A stretch of 49,271 nucleotides of DNA, taken from assembly GCA_905209075.1 (NCBI GenBank), contig CAJLRL010000016.1, positions 1-49,271 of the forward strand, given 5' to 3'. This document shows positions 34,955 to 43,618 of this stretch, piece by piece. The position numbers and the translations under genes are program-made. The notes beneath the pieces are model-generated. The model was given only the letters and a program-made list of their open reading frames with translations. It was not told the origin of the DNA and searched no databases. This stretch comes from an uncultured Lachnospiraceae bacterium. GTDB taxonomy: Bacteria > Bacillota > Clostridia > Lachnospirales > Lachnospiraceae. Position 1 is the stretch's first letter. Each line of letters begins with the position of its first letter.

Positions 34955-35693
34955 TTAAGATCTTCCTTCTATTTTCCGGATAAGTATGCCATTTTGCAGC
35001 AACGTCGTGTCAATACAGTGTCTCTCAAACAGTATCTGACCATCTTTAGGAACCTCGATATCTTCTTCTGAACAGTTTATTATGACCTCTACATATGTAT
35101 CTACCCAGCCCATTTTTCTAAACTGTATAACTCTCGGATTATCTGAAAAATCATCCGGGAAATGAAAGTTCCTGCTCTTTAACAGCGGTTCATTTATTCG
35201 AAGATGTATAAGCTGTGATACCATATTTATGCGTTCTTTATATCTGCCTGATTCAATATCATCCCACGGCATACATCTACGGCAGTCAGGGTCGAAGCTT
35301 CCCTCCATTGCAATTTCCGTTCCATAGTATATACATGGGTTTCCCGGCAAAATCGCCGCCAAAACATTCCTCGTTTTTAACTTTTCCTTTATTTCTCCAT
35401 GGAACAACATCCTCTGTTATCAATTCAAAATAATATTTAAGTCTTTTGTATGGTGGCTTTACGGTTGTTGTCCACCATATCTGGTTCTTTAGTTTTTTCT
35501 TAAAAATAACCGGCTGTTTATCGCCATTCCAATTTTCTCCACCGCCGAGTATGCCTGCGGCAAATGGATCACCAAGTATTATGTTTACTTCTTTTACATC
35601 ATAGCCTGTCTTTATATTTATGATAAGCTCATCCTCATTTATCGGATAGCAGTAATTATCATATGCCTGATGAAATACCCCATTGAATTCCAT
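34955..35693 (-). pseudogene. GH13 amylase-family gene with internal deletion
   Basis: The N-terminal frame (35286-35693) has the CBM34-type start of neopullulanase/cyclomaltodextrinase enzymes (MEFNGVFHQAYDNYCYPINE, then YYFELITED). A second frame (34955-35410) carries the end of the same family (ILPGNPCIYYGTEIAMEGSF, then DPDCRRCMPWDD) and the C-terminal domain. The (beta/alpha)8 barrel of roughly 300 residues, including the catalytic Asp-Glu-Asp regions, is missing between them, and the two ends are joined out of frame near 35400. The ATG has AAAGAGAG upstream. The enzyme would have degraded maltodextrins or cyclodextrins. The deletion is clean and the ends still look well conserved, so it may be recent. 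Confidence 0.8.
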
Positions 35694-35791
35694 ATCTGCT
35701 CTCTTTCATATAATATGATTATTTGTAATTATCCAACACAGAAATATACGTTGCATAACAATTGATTATATAAAATAATATCATAGTTTTC

Positions 35792-35821
35792 TTGACTATT
35801 CAACTTTGCTTTATTTATAAT
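35792..35821 (+). promoter_or_regulatory. aroC promoter
   Basis: TTGACT (35792-35797) and a perfect TATAAT (35816-35821) are 18 bases apart. The start would be near 35828, about 85 bases before aroC. Confidence 0.7.
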
Positions 35822-35844
35822 AAATAGTAATTATGTATTTCAGG

Positions 35845-35880
35845 AGTTACTGTTCACACTGTTTGGTGTGAACAGTAACT
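35845..35880 (+). promoter_or_regulatory. aroC leader hairpin (possible attenuator)
   Basis: AGTTACTGTTCACAC (35845-35859) and GTGTGAACAGTAACT (35866-35880) form a perfect 15-pair stem with loop TGTTTG. It lies inside the aroC leader, between the promoter and the ribosome binding site AAAAGGAG. Only about four T follow, so it is weaker than a normal terminator. It could attenuate, pause or stabilise the transcript. It could also be a palindromic binding site. Confidence 0.55.
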
Positions 35881-35911
35881 TTTAGGAAAAGAAACGAAAA
35901 GGAGACATATT

Positions 35912-37009
35912 ATGTCAGGTTCATCATATGGTAAAATATTTAAAGTTACAACATGGGGCGAATCCCACGGAAAAGGACTTGGTGTTGTGGTAGACGGAGT
36001 TCCGGCCGGTATAGAACTTTCAGAGAATGATATCCAGCTATTTTTAAACAGAAGAAAACCCGGTCAGTCCAAATTCACCACACCTCGTAAAGAGGACGAT
36101 GCCGTAGAAATCTTATCAGGTGTCTTTGAAGGTAAAACAACAGGCACACCTGTTTCAATGATCGTCTGGAACAAAAACCAGAATTCAAAAGACTATAGTG
36201 AGATCGCATCTTATTACAGACCAGGTCATGCTGATTTCTGCTTTGATGAAAAATATGGTTTCAGGGATTACCGGGGTGGTGGACGTTCATCCGGCCGTGA
36301 GACGATCGGCCGTGTGGCAGCAGGTGCTATAGCAGTAAAAATGCTGTCCTCACTCGGAGTCAGTTTTCTTACATACACAAAATCTATAGGATGCATTGAA
36401 ATTACTCCTGAAAATTTTAAAGTTGATGAGATAGATAATAATCCGCTTTATATGCCGGATGCCACAGCCGCAAAAAAAGCCGGCATATATCTCGAAGAAT
36501 GTATCAAAAACCAGAATTCTTCAGGTGGCGTATGTGAGTGCATCATCACAGGCCTTCCTGTCGGACTTGGAGATCCTGTATTTGAAAAAATAGACGCAAA
36601 TCTTGCCAAAGCAATTATGTCGATCGGAGCAGTTAAAGGTTTTGAGATCGGTGATGGTTTTGAAGCTGCAAAAGCGACTGGACTTACAAACAATGATGCA
36701 TTCATTATAGAAGATGGCATTGTCAAAAAAACAACAAATCATTCCGGTGGTACACTCGGAGGCATGACAGATGGTTCGCCACTGATACTCAGGGCTGCAA
36801 TAAAGCCTACTCCTTCTATTGCAAGCACACAGCATACAGTAAATAAATCCGGCGAAAACATTGATATCTCGATAAAAGGCCGTCATGATCCTATAATCGT
36901 ACCAAGAGCCGTTGTCGTTGTAGAATCAATGGCAGCCATCACAATCGCAGATGCCCTGCTTATCAATATGGCATCACGCATGGATAAAATAATAAATTTT
37001 TACAAATAA
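35912..37009 (+). CDS. aroC: Chorismate synthase
   Basis: This 365-residue enzyme eliminates phosphate from 5-enolpyruvylshikimate 3-phosphate to give chorismate, using reduced FMN. The family signatures are TTWGESHGKGLGVVVDGVPAG, given here in short as WGESHG, and YRPGHADFCFDEKYGFRDYR, RGGGRSSGRETIGRVAAGA and GGTLGGMTDGSPLILRAA. The length is complete. The ATG follows AAAAGGAG. It is the only large plus-strand gene here. It converges with the trhP gene through a bidirectional terminator. Confidence 0.97.
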   Translation: MSGSSYGKIFKVTTWGESHGKGLGVVVDGVPAGIELSENDIQLFLNRRKPGQSKFTTPRKEDDAVEILSGVFEGKTTGTPVSMIVWNKNQNSKDYSEIASYYRPGHADFCFDEKYGFRDYRGGGRSSGRETIGRVAAGAIAVKMLSSLGVSFLTYTKSIGCIEITPENFKVDEIDNNPLYMPDATAAKKAGIYLEECIKNQNSSGGVCECIITGLPVGLGDPVFEKIDANLAKAIMSIGAVKGFEIGDGFEAAKATGLTNNDAFIIEDGIVKKTTNHSGGTLGGMTDGSPLILRAAIKPTPSIASTQHTVNKSGENIDISIKGRHDPIIVPRAVVVVESMAAITIADALLINMASRMDKIINFYK

Positions 37010-37017
37010 GCATAAAT

Positions 37018-37055
37018 AAGACCGGACTGCATTCAATAGTCCGGTCTTACTTTTA
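37018..37055. terminator. Bidirectional terminator between aroC and trhP
   Basis: AAGACCGGACT (37018-37028) pairs with AGTCCGGTCTT (37038-37048) around a nine-base loop and is followed by ACTTTTAT. It lies eight bases after aroC and 30 bases after the trhP stop on the other strand. Confidence 0.85.
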
Positions 37056-37078
37056 TATTCTTTTTTAGTCTGGCTGAT

Positions 37079-38332
37079 CTAATCAAGTGCTATTGCCTCA
37101 TTTTCCTGACGCCTTAATATATCAAACTCTTGTGGTTTTTCACTAAGTTCGACATAAAAAACCTGTTGTGGATGTGGACATGATTCCATCTCATTTCCTT
37201 CTTCATCATACATAGCAGTTACTGATGCAGTTACATTGTCCCCATCCGGCTTCATAATCTCAATTTCTTCGCCAACTGAGAACTTATTCCTCTGTTCCAT
37301 GCGGTACTGGCCTTTTTCGTTCGGCTCACCCACAATACCGAGGTATGTATAACCTTTCTCATAAGTATTATTATCGTATATCTGTGTCTCTTCAGAAGGT
37401 TTTCCATAGAAAAAACCTGTTGTAAACTGTCTGTAAGTACAGCTTTTTATCTGTTCAAGATACCATGGCATATTTTCCTTGTATTTATCCGGCGATTCAA
37501 GATAATCATCAATAGCTTTTCTGTATGTTCTTGCCACTGTAGCTACATAAAGGGCTGTCTTCATACGTCCTTCAATCTTATAGCTGTCTATTCCGGCATC
37601 AATAAGATCTGGGATGTGTTCTATCATGCAAAGATCCTTTGAGTTAAAAATATATGTGCCCCTCTCATTCTCATATACAGGCAGATATTCTCCCGGACGT
37701 TTTTCTTCAACGACAGAATATTTCCATCTGCATGGATGTGTACATGCACCTTTATTGGCATCTCTTCCCGTAAAATAATTTGAAAGAAGACATCTTCCTG
37801 AATATGATATGCACATAGCCCCATGTATAAATGTCTCTATTTCCATTTTATCATCTATATTCGCACGGATTTCTTTTATTTCATTGAGTGACAGCTCACG
37901 CGCTGTTACAACACGGCTTGCGCCAAGATCCCACCAGAACCGGTATGTTCCATAATTTGTATTGTTAGCCTGTGTGCTTACATGACGTTCAATGTCAGGA
38001 CAGATTTCTTTTGCAATCATAAATACAGCCGGATCCGCAATTATAAGTGCATCAGGCTTTTCTGGTTTCATTTCATTTAATTCTTTAAAATACTGGCGCA
38101 CTCCGTCAAGATCATAGTTGTGTGCCAGGATATTTGCTGTCACATAAACTTTTACACCATGCGAATGCGCAAACGCAATGCCCTCAGCCATATCTTCCAT
38201 TGAAAAGTTTTTAGCCTTTGCCCTCAGTCCAAAAGCCTCACCACCAATATATACAGCATCTGCTCCATATATAACTGCAATTTTAAGCACTTCAAGACTG
38301 CTTGCAGGACACAGCAATTCTATTTTTCTCAT
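37079..38332 (-). CDS. trhP: U32 family tRNA hydroxylation protein (TrhP-like)
   Basis: This 417-residue peptidase-U32 family protein is similar in length and order to Bacillus YrrO (TrhP2). TrhP proteins make 5-hydroxyuridine at position 34 of tRNA using prephenate. Signature sequences are LLCPASSLEVLKIAVIYGAD, the Cys-rich AMCISYSGRCLLSNYFTGRD with ACTHPCRW, and SYKIEGRMKTALYVATV. The older name collagenase-like protease is not supported for this clade. It lies 39 bases downstream of the trmR-like gene, whose product acts on the same base. A separate YrrN-like partner is not present. aroC, on the opposite strand, supplies chorismate, from which prephenate is made. Confidence 0.88.
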   Translation of the reverse strand: MRKIELLCPASSLEVLKIAVIYGADAVYIGGEAFGLRAKAKNFSMEDMAEGIAFAHSHGVKVYVTANILAHNYDLDGVRQYFKELNEMKPEKPDALIIADPAVFMIAKEICPDIERHVSTQANNTNYGTYRFWWDLGASRVVTARELSLNEIKEIRANIDDKMEIETFIHGAMCISYSGRCLLSNYFTGRDANKGACTHPCRWKYSVVEEKRPGEYLPVYENERGTYIFNSKDLCMIEHIPDLIDAGIDSYKIEGRMKTALYVATVARTYRKAIDDYLESPDKYKENMPWYLEQIKSCTYRQFTTGFFYGKPSEETQIYDNNTYEKGYTYLGIVGEPNEKGQYRMEQRNKFSVGEEIEIMKPDGDNVTASVTAMYDEEGNEMESCPHPQQVFYVELSEKPQEFDILRRQENEAIALD

Positions 38333-38371
38333 TCTTATTCTCCATCCAGTATATTTTAATATTATAGTATT

Positions 38372-39013
38372 TTATTTTTTTGCTGATACAGTGATTCCAT
38401 CACCAACCGGAAGAACCGCTGTTACAAGTCCTTCATTGTGCGTAAGTTCATACATATATTCTCTCATGCGCTTATATATTGTACGGTTCCGGCGCTCCAC
38501 AACGTAATGGGATTCAATGATATCTCCATCCTGCAGCACATTATCTGATACAAGAACGCCGCCACTTTTCAGCAGCCTGAGAATATCCGGCATAAAATTA
38601 ATATATTGCCCTTTTGCAGCATCCATAAATATCATATCAAATTCTCCTGATAGTGTAGGAAGAATCTGCATTGCATCGCCCTCAAGCAAAGTGATCTGTT
38701 CGTCTTTGCCTGCTCTTTTAAAGTTTTCCTTTGCTACAGGTATTCTTTTTTCATAATTTTCTATTGTGACTATTTTACAGTCTGCCGGAGCATACTGTGC
38801 CATTAAAATTGCAGAAAAACCAACCGCAGTTCCCACCTCGAGAATGCGCATTGGTTTTTGCATTGCAAGTAATAATTTCAGGAAACTCTGCATTTCTTTT
38901 CGTATGATAGGAACATACGCCGCAATGGCCTCTTTTTCTATCTGGTCAAGAATTTCCGTATTGCCTGTGTCAAGCGAATTAATGTACGTCACAAGTCTTT
39001 CGTCAACTATCAT
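38372..39013 (-). CDS. trmR: tRNA 5-hydroxyuridine O-methyltransferase
   Basis: This 213-residue class I methyltransferase is of the YrrM/TrmR group, which methylates 5-hydroxyuridine 34 to 5-methoxyuridine with S-adenosylmethionine. Motif I is ILEVGTAVGFSAILMAQ, the acidic loop is VTIENYEKR, and DAAKGQY with SGGVLVSDNVLQDGD marks the metal-type O-methyltransferase core. Its ATG is two bases after the previous stop without a good ribosome binding site, so it depends on coupled translation. The next gene makes the substrate base. Confidence 0.9.
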   Translation of the reverse strand: MIVDERLVTYINSLDTGNTEILDQIEKEAIAAYVPIIRKEMQSFLKLLLAMQKPMRILEVGTAVGFSAILMAQYAPADCKIVTIENYEKRIPVAKENFKRAGKDEQITLLEGDAMQILPTLSGEFDMIFMDAAKGQYINFMPDILRLLKSGGVLVSDNVLQDGDIIESHYVVERRNRTIYKRMREYMYELTHNEGLVTAVLPVGDGITVSAKK

Positions 39014-39015
39014 TA

Positions 39016-39465
39016 TTACTGTTGTACCTCTGCCGTTCCTTCTTCATCCACAGCAGACCTGTCGTCTGCCTGTGGCTTATTGACAGAATCCGGCTCTTCC
39101 TTCTTTTTACCAGCCATGACAACCATCATTTCTTTTGCTGTCATCGATGTATTTAAAGTATATATTCCAGGAACAAGTTTTTTTGAATATGCAGACAATT
39201 TAAGCTGCAGATAAAAAAGATTTCCATCCTTCACAAGTCCCTTATCTTCTAACAGCTGACCGATCTCCTTTTCTGACATCTTATCTGTTACATCAACAAG
39301 AATATCGGTTCCAGGCTGTTTGGATATAGCAGGTTCCGTAAATACACGATATCCAAAATCATATCCGACAGAACAGATTTTTACTGCACCGAATACGATA
39401 AGCAATATAACCATTATAGTAAAAGCGACCTTAATAAATCCAAACAAAGCCTTGTTAAAATCCAT
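39016..39465 (-). CDS. MltG/YceG-like short membrane protein (YrrL position)
   Basis: This 149-residue protein has one N-terminal membrane helix (IKVAFTIMVILLIVFGAVKI). The domain that follows has MSEKEIGQLLEDKGLV and VPGIYTLNTSMTAKEMMVVM, resembling the LysM-like N-terminal part of MltG lytic transglycosylases. It stops before the catalytic domain and ends in a Lys/Asp/Glu-rich tail. In Bacillus the yrrL gene in this place encodes full MltG, so this is a shortened relative or a distinct short form, possibly a partner rather than an enzyme. The start follows a weak GTAGGTAG. It is 9 bases after rnjA. Confidence 0.75.
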   Translation of the reverse strand: MDFNKALFGFIKVAFTIMVILLIVFGAVKICSVGYDFGYRVFTEPAISKQPGTDILVDVTDKMSEKEIGQLLEDKGLVKDGNLFYLQLKLSAYSKKLVPGIYTLNTSMTAKEMMVVMAGKKKEEPDSVNKPQADDRSAVDEEGTAEVQQ

Positions 39466-39474
39466 TTAATCTAC

Positions 39475-41145
39475 CTACACTTCCATAATAATCGGCATGA
39501 TCATCGGACGGCGTTTTGTCTCTTTCCATACAAAATCACCGAGAGCATCCTTTACCTCATTTTTGATCTTGCCCCAGTCAGTTATATTGTTGTCCATAAG
39601 ACGTGCCATAGTATCATCCAGCACATTTTTTGCTTCATCCATAAGGCTTTCTGAATTACGGACATATACGAATCCTCTTGATACAATATCCGGGCCGGCA
39701 AGTACCTGCCCAGAACCACTCTCAAGTGTCATGACAACAATTATTATTCCGTCTTCAGCAAGTCTTTGTCTGTCTCTTAAGACAATATTTCCGACATCTC
39801 CTACTCCAAGACCATCAACCATAACATTTCCAACATGGACTTTTCCTGTTACGACTGCACTGTCCTCATCAATTTCTAAAACATCTCCTGATGAAAGTAT
39901 TCTGATATGATCAGAATCGTATCCCAGTTCCTCTGCTATCTTCGCCTGCGCCACAAGATGCTTGTATTCACCGTGAACCGGAATTGAATATTTAGGATTG
40001 ACCAGAGAGTATATAAGCTTAATATCCTCCTGGCATGCATGTCCTGATACATGTACATCCTGGAATATAACGTCTGCACCCTTCATCATAAGTTCATTTA
40101 TTATGCCTGTTACAGATTTTTCATTTCCCGGTATAGGATTTGAGCTGAAAACAATTGTATCATTTGGCTTTATCGAAACTTTTCTATGAGTTCCGTTTGC
40201 CATGCGCGATAATGCCGCCATTGATTCTCCCTGACTTCCAGTTGTAATGATAACTGTCTGTTCATCCGGATAACTCTTTAACTGGTCAACATCAATAAGT
40301 ATGTTGTCAGGCAGTGATAAATATCCAAGTTCTGATGCGATCGAGATTATTGTAACCATGCTTCGTCCCTCGATCGCAACTTTTCTTCCATATTTCTCAG
40401 CCGAATTGATAATCTGCTGTACCCTGTCAACGTTTGACGCAAATGTCGCTATAATGATACGTCCCTTTACATGATCCTCAAATATGTTGTCCAGTGTCTT
40501 TCCAACAGAACGCTCGGATTGTGTAAATCCAGGTCTTTCTGCGTTTGTACTATCACAAAGCAGTGCAAGAACACCTTTCTTGCCTATCTCGCCAAACCTT
40601 GCAAGATCTATAGCATCACCAAATACAGGTGTATAATCTACTTTAAAGTCTCCTGTATGGACAACTATTCCGGCAGGTGAATAGATTGCAAGTGCTGCAG
40701 CGTCCTGGATACTATGGTTTGTTCTTATAAATTCTACCCTGAAGCATCCAAGATTTATATGCTGTCCATATTTAACGACCTTTCTCTTTACAGTCTTTAA
40801 CATCCCGTGTTCTTCAAGTTTATGATCTATTATTCCTATTGTGAGTTTTGTTGCATAAATAGGAACATTGACTTCCTTTAATACGTAAGGGATGGCTCCG
40901 ATATGGTCTTCATGTCCATGAGTGATAAAAAATCCCTTTACCCTGTCAATGTTATCCTTAAGATATGTCACATCCGGGATTACAAGATCAATTCCAAGCA
41001 TGTCATCCTCAGGGAATGATAATCCGCAATCCACCACAATAATACTGTCCTCGTATTCAAAGGCAGTAATATTCATTCCTATCTGCTCTAATCCGCCTAA
41101 AGGAATGATCTTAAGCTTACTATTCTTTTTTTCATTTTTTTTCAA
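39475..41145 (-). CDS. rnjA: Ribonuclease J
   Basis: This 556-residue metallo-beta-lactamase/beta-CASP ribonuclease matures and degrades RNA. The zinc ligands are in ITHGHEDHIGAIPYVL and VVHTGDFKVDYTP, and the beta-CASP segment carries ITTGSQGESMAALSRMANG. PKYSIPVHGEYKHL contains the C-terminal metal His. It starts at TTG (41143-41145) with GGAGG seven bases upstream; the nearby ATG is in another frame. It interrupts the conserved ruvX-DUF1292-mltG order seen in Bacillus. The enzyme is likely essential or nearly so in this clade. Confidence 0.96.
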   Translation of the reverse strand: MKKNEKKNSKLKIIPLGGLEQIGMNITAFEYEDSIIVVDCGLSFPEDDMLGIDLVIPDVTYLKDNIDRVKGFFITHGHEDHIGAIPYVLKEVNVPIYATKLTIGIIDHKLEEHGMLKTVKRKVVKYGQHINLGCFRVEFIRTNHSIQDAAALAIYSPAGIVVHTGDFKVDYTPVFGDAIDLARFGEIGKKGVLALLCDSTNAERPGFTQSERSVGKTLDNIFEDHVKGRIIIATFASNVDRVQQIINSAEKYGRKVAIEGRSMVTIISIASELGYLSLPDNILIDVDQLKSYPDEQTVIITTGSQGESMAALSRMANGTHRKVSIKPNDTIVFSSNPIPGNEKSVTGIINELMMKGADVIFQDVHVSGHACQEDIKLIYSLVNPKYSIPVHGEYKHLVAQAKIAEELGYDSDHIRILSSGDVLEIDEDSAVVTGKVHVGNVMVDGLGVGDVGNIVLRDRQRLAEDGIIIVVMTLESGSGQVLAGPDIVSRGFVYVRNSESLMDEAKNVLDDTMARLMDNNITDWGKIKNEVKDALGDFVWKETKRRPMIMPIIMEV

Positions 41146-41198
41146 AATATTACCTCCATCTTATATTTCACGTTCGGCACCTGTAAAATCTGTTAAAA

Positions 41199-41468
41199 TT
41201 AATATTCTACAGCTGTGTCCTCATCGGTAAGCTCAGAAAACACTTTAGCAATAGCAGCGAATTCTACATCATCCTCTACCATCTGATAAAGTATCTCATC
41301 ATCTTTTGTGCTTACTTCTTTTAATATATATGCTTCACAGTCTCCGCTTTCCTGCCCATCGGAAACTAAAAGATATTTAATACCATTAAGTTTTGTTTCT
41401 TCCTCTACTGCAAACTCAGTTTCTTCGTTTGTCTGTGGATCTATAAAAGTTATTTTTTCCATGATCAT
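41199..41468 (-). CDS. yrzB: DUF1292 family protein (YrzB)
   Basis: This 89-residue acidic protein has ITFIDPQTNEETEFAVEEE and NGIKYLLVSDGQESGDCEAY, the DUF1292 pattern. The family function is unknown. The ATG overlaps the ruvX stop as ATGA and there is no ribosome binding site, so translation is by coupling; an ATG two codons later is the alternative. Its position between ruvX and the next conserved genes matches Bacillus yrzB. Confidence 0.9.
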   Translation of the reverse strand: MIMEKITFIDPQTNEETEFAVEEETKLNGIKYLLVSDGQESGDCEAYILKEVSTKDDEILYQMVEDDVEFAAIAKVFSELTDEDTAVEY

Positions 41469-41896
41469 TTATTACTGTTCGAAAGGAAATCAAGATATCC
41501 CTGTAATATAAATATAGCCGCTATCTCATCAACATATTCCTTGCGGTTTTCACGTCTTATTCCCGATTCCATCATCGAACGGTCTGCTGCAACTGTTGTA
41601 AGACGTTCATCCCAATAGATGACTTCAAGTCCTGTCCGCCTATTCAGCATGGCTCCAAACTCTCTTGTCTTTTCGCAGCGCTCTCCTTCCGTATTATTCA
41701 TATTTTTCGGATAACCAAGCACAATCTTTTCTACATTGTACTCTTTTATTATCTCTTCTATTCTTGCTAATGTCTGACGAAGCTTAGCAGGTGACTTTCT
41801 ACGCACAATTTCAACACCTTGAGCTGTGATAAGTAATTCATCACTTACTGCGACACCCACGGTTTTTGATCCAAAATCTAATCCTAAAATCCTCAT
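41465..41896 (-). CDS. ruvX: RuvX/YqgF pre-16S rRNA nuclease family
   Basis: This 143-residue RNase H-fold protein of the YqgF family is annotated as Holliday-junction resolvase and known to act in 16S rRNA 5'-end processing. Conserved acidic residues are seen in RILGLDFGSKTVGVAVSDE, GYPKNMNNTEGER and YWDERLTTVAADRSM, with a final Asp in DEIAAIFILQGYL. The ATG at 41894-41896 starts the canonical MRILGLDFGS, two bases after the ireB stop; four upstream codons are ignored. It is co-transcribed with ireB and yrzB. Confidence 0.95.
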   Translation of the reverse strand: MRILGLDFGSKTVGVAVSDELLITAQGVEIVRRKSPAKLRQTLARIEEIIKEYNVEKIVLGYPKNMNNTEGERCEKTREFGAMLNRRTGLEVIYWDERLTTVAADRSMMESGIRRENRKEYVDEIAAIFILQGYLDFLSNSNK

Positions 41897-41898
41897 AT

Positions 41899-42162
41899 CT
41901 AATTCCAATTGTTTTCTATATAGGTTTTTAAAACTTCTTCGACTAACTCGTCTCTTTCTACTTTCATAATAAGGCTTCTGGCATTATTATGACTTGTGAT
42001 ATATGTCGGATCTCCAGACATAATATATCCAACCATCTGATTAACCGGATTATATCCCTTCTCTGATAACGCATCATATACTATCTTCAGTACGTCCTTA
42101 ACCTGAAGCTCTGGTTCCTTTTGTACTGTAAAAAATTGTGTGTTGTTAATATCATTTTTCAT
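41899..42162 (-). CDS. ireB: IreB family regulatory phosphoprotein
   Basis: This 87-residue protein of the DUF965/IreB family has SEKGYNPVNQMVGYIMSGDP and YITSHNNARSLIMKVERDEL. In Enterococcus IreB is a substrate of the Ser/Thr kinase IreK in cephalosporin resistance. The ATG at 42160-42162 lies after AGGGTG; an upstream in-frame ATG has no ribosome binding site. The family's N-terminal Thr residues (NNTQFFTV) that are phosphorylated in IreB can be seen. It heads the ruvX/rnjA/trhP operon. Confidence 0.92.
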   Translation of the reverse strand: MKNDINNTQFFTVQKEPELQVKDVLKIVYDALSEKGYNPVNQMVGYIMSGDPTYITSHNNARSLIMKVERDELVEEVLKTYIENNWN

Positions 42163-42210
42163 ATTTATCACCCTGCTTTTGTTATTTAATACATAAGCCC
42201 TTGTCATTTT

Positions 42211-42239
42211 ATTGTAAACGAAACAGACAAAAAAAACAA
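42211..42239 (-). promoter_or_regulatory. Possible promoter of the ireB operon
   Basis: On the minus strand TTGTTT (42234-42239) and TACAAT (42211-42216) are 17 bases apart. This is immediately after the mtaB stop, and no terminator lies between, so read-through from mtaB is also possible. Confidence 0.4.
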
Positions 42240-42242
42240 CCT

Positions 42243-43535
42243 TTATCGCATAATATAGATATCATCCGTTAATCGTCCGGTAATTTTTCCTTCTATAATC
42301 TGATTCTCAAGTGTTTCTTCTGACTCTTTTGCTACTTTTACATATTCCTTTGTATATCCAGTATAATATGATTTTCCATTAATTTCCACTTTTTCTTCAA
42401 AAAGTACATCTTTTATTTTTCCTGTATAGTACATTCTAAATTCATCAGACATTTCATTTCCCAGAGAAATAAGTTCTGCACTGCGTCCTGTCTTTATCTG
42501 TTCTGCAACCTGATCCTGCATCACGGCTGCTCTAGTACCTTTTCTTTTTGAATATTTAAATATATGCATTTCATAAAAATGTATTTTTTTAAGAAATTGT
42601 TTTGTTATTTCAAATTCTTCATCACTTTCCCCAGGGAACCCCACTATAACATCTGTTGTTATCGCCGGATGTTTAAAATACTTTCTGAGCAGTCGGCAGC
42701 CGGTTTCATATTCCTCTGCTGTATATCTGCGATTCATCCTCTTTAATGTCGCATCACAGCCACTTTGAAGTGACAGATGAAAATGCGGACAGACTTTAGG
42801 CATCTGTGACAATGCGCTTGCAAATTCTTCTGTAACGATCTTTGGCTCCAAAGAGCCAAGCCTTATTCTTTCGATACCATCCACTCTGTTTACAGCCTGT
42901 ATAAGTGCAAGCAGATCTGTTTTATCCTCAAAATCAACTCCATATGAACTCAGGTGTATTCCAGTCAGGACAACCTCTTTATATCCGTTTGAAGCAAGGC
43001 GCATTACTTCATCTATGACATTTTCAAGCTTCCGGCTTCTTACACGCCCCCTTGCATACGGAATTATACAGTAGCTGCAAAACTGATTGCAACCATCCTG
43101 TACTTTTATGAAAGCCCTCGTATGCTCTGCTGTCTGTGATACAAATAATTCTTCAAACTCCTGTTTTTCATGATTTATATCCATAACATTATCCTTAGCG
43201 AATTCTTCTATCAGAGAAACAAGTTCATGCTTTCTGTTATTTCCTATCACAATATCAATGGAAAGATCTTCTAATGCTTCCTGTTCACTCGTCTGGACAT
43301 AACAGCCTGTAGCCACAACAATCGAATCAGGGTTATTTTTTTTTGCTTTATGAAGCATCTGACGTGATTTCCGGTCTGCCATATTCGTTACAGAGCATGT
43401 ATTTACAACATATACATCCGCCGGTTCATTAAATGGTACTATTTCATAGCCTGCAGCCTCTAACATTTGCTGCATGGCCTCGGTTTCATATGCATTTACT
43501 TTGCATCCTAAATTATGTAAAGCTGCTTTTTTCAT
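42243..43535 (-). CDS. mtaB: tRNA t6A37 methylthiotransferase
   Basis: This 430-residue radical SAM enzyme adds a methylthio group to threonylcarbamoyladenosine 37 of tRNA. The N-terminal MTTase domain starts LHNLGCKVNAYETEAMQQ with Cys in VVNTCSVTN and ATGCYVQ. The radical SAM cluster is QDGCNQFCSYCIIPYARGR. The C-terminal TRAM domain follows about residue 370. ATG at 43533-43535 follows AGGAGT. MtaB rather than MiaB is supported by the KVNAYE start and the family lineage of the CNQFCSYCIIP motif. Confidence 0.93.
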   Translation of the reverse strand: MKKAALHNLGCKVNAYETEAMQQMLEAAGYEIVPFNEPADVYVVNTCSVTNMADRKSRQMLHKAKKNNPDSIVVATGCYVQTSEQEALEDLSIDIVIGNNRKHELVSLIEEFAKDNVMDINHEKQEFEELFVSQTAEHTRAFIKVQDGCNQFCSYCIIPYARGRVRSRKLENVIDEVMRLASNGYKEVVLTGIHLSSYGVDFEDKTDLLALIQAVNRVDGIERIRLGSLEPKIVTEEFASALSQMPKVCPHFHLSLQSGCDATLKRMNRRYTAEEYETGCRLLRKYFKHPAITTDVIVGFPGESDEEFEITKQFLKKIHFYEMHIFKYSKRKGTRAAVMQDQVAEQIKTGRSAELISLGNEMSDEFRMYYTGKIKDVLFEEKVEINGKSYYTGYTKEYVKVAKESEETLENQIIEGKITGRLTDDIYIMR

Positions 43536-43555
43536 TTTTACTCCTAAATATATAA

Positions 43556-43584
43556 TTGACTTTTCCATAAAAAACCATTACTAT
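43556..43584 (+). promoter_or_regulatory. Possible promoter of the HPr-like gene
   Basis: TTGACT (43556-43561) and TACTAT (43579-43584) are 17 bases apart, ending 34 bases before the ATG. The -10 is weak. It lies in the space divergent from mtaB. Confidence 0.4.
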
Positions 43585-43618
43585 CTAAATATAGGTTAGT
43601 TAATAAGGAGGTTTTCAT

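Noticed and set aside
37079..38332. Collagenase-like protease label for the U32 protein
   Set aside because: Gene context with trmR and the Cys-rich U32 signature fit tRNA hydroxylation protein TrhP better than a secreted protease, and no signal peptide is present.
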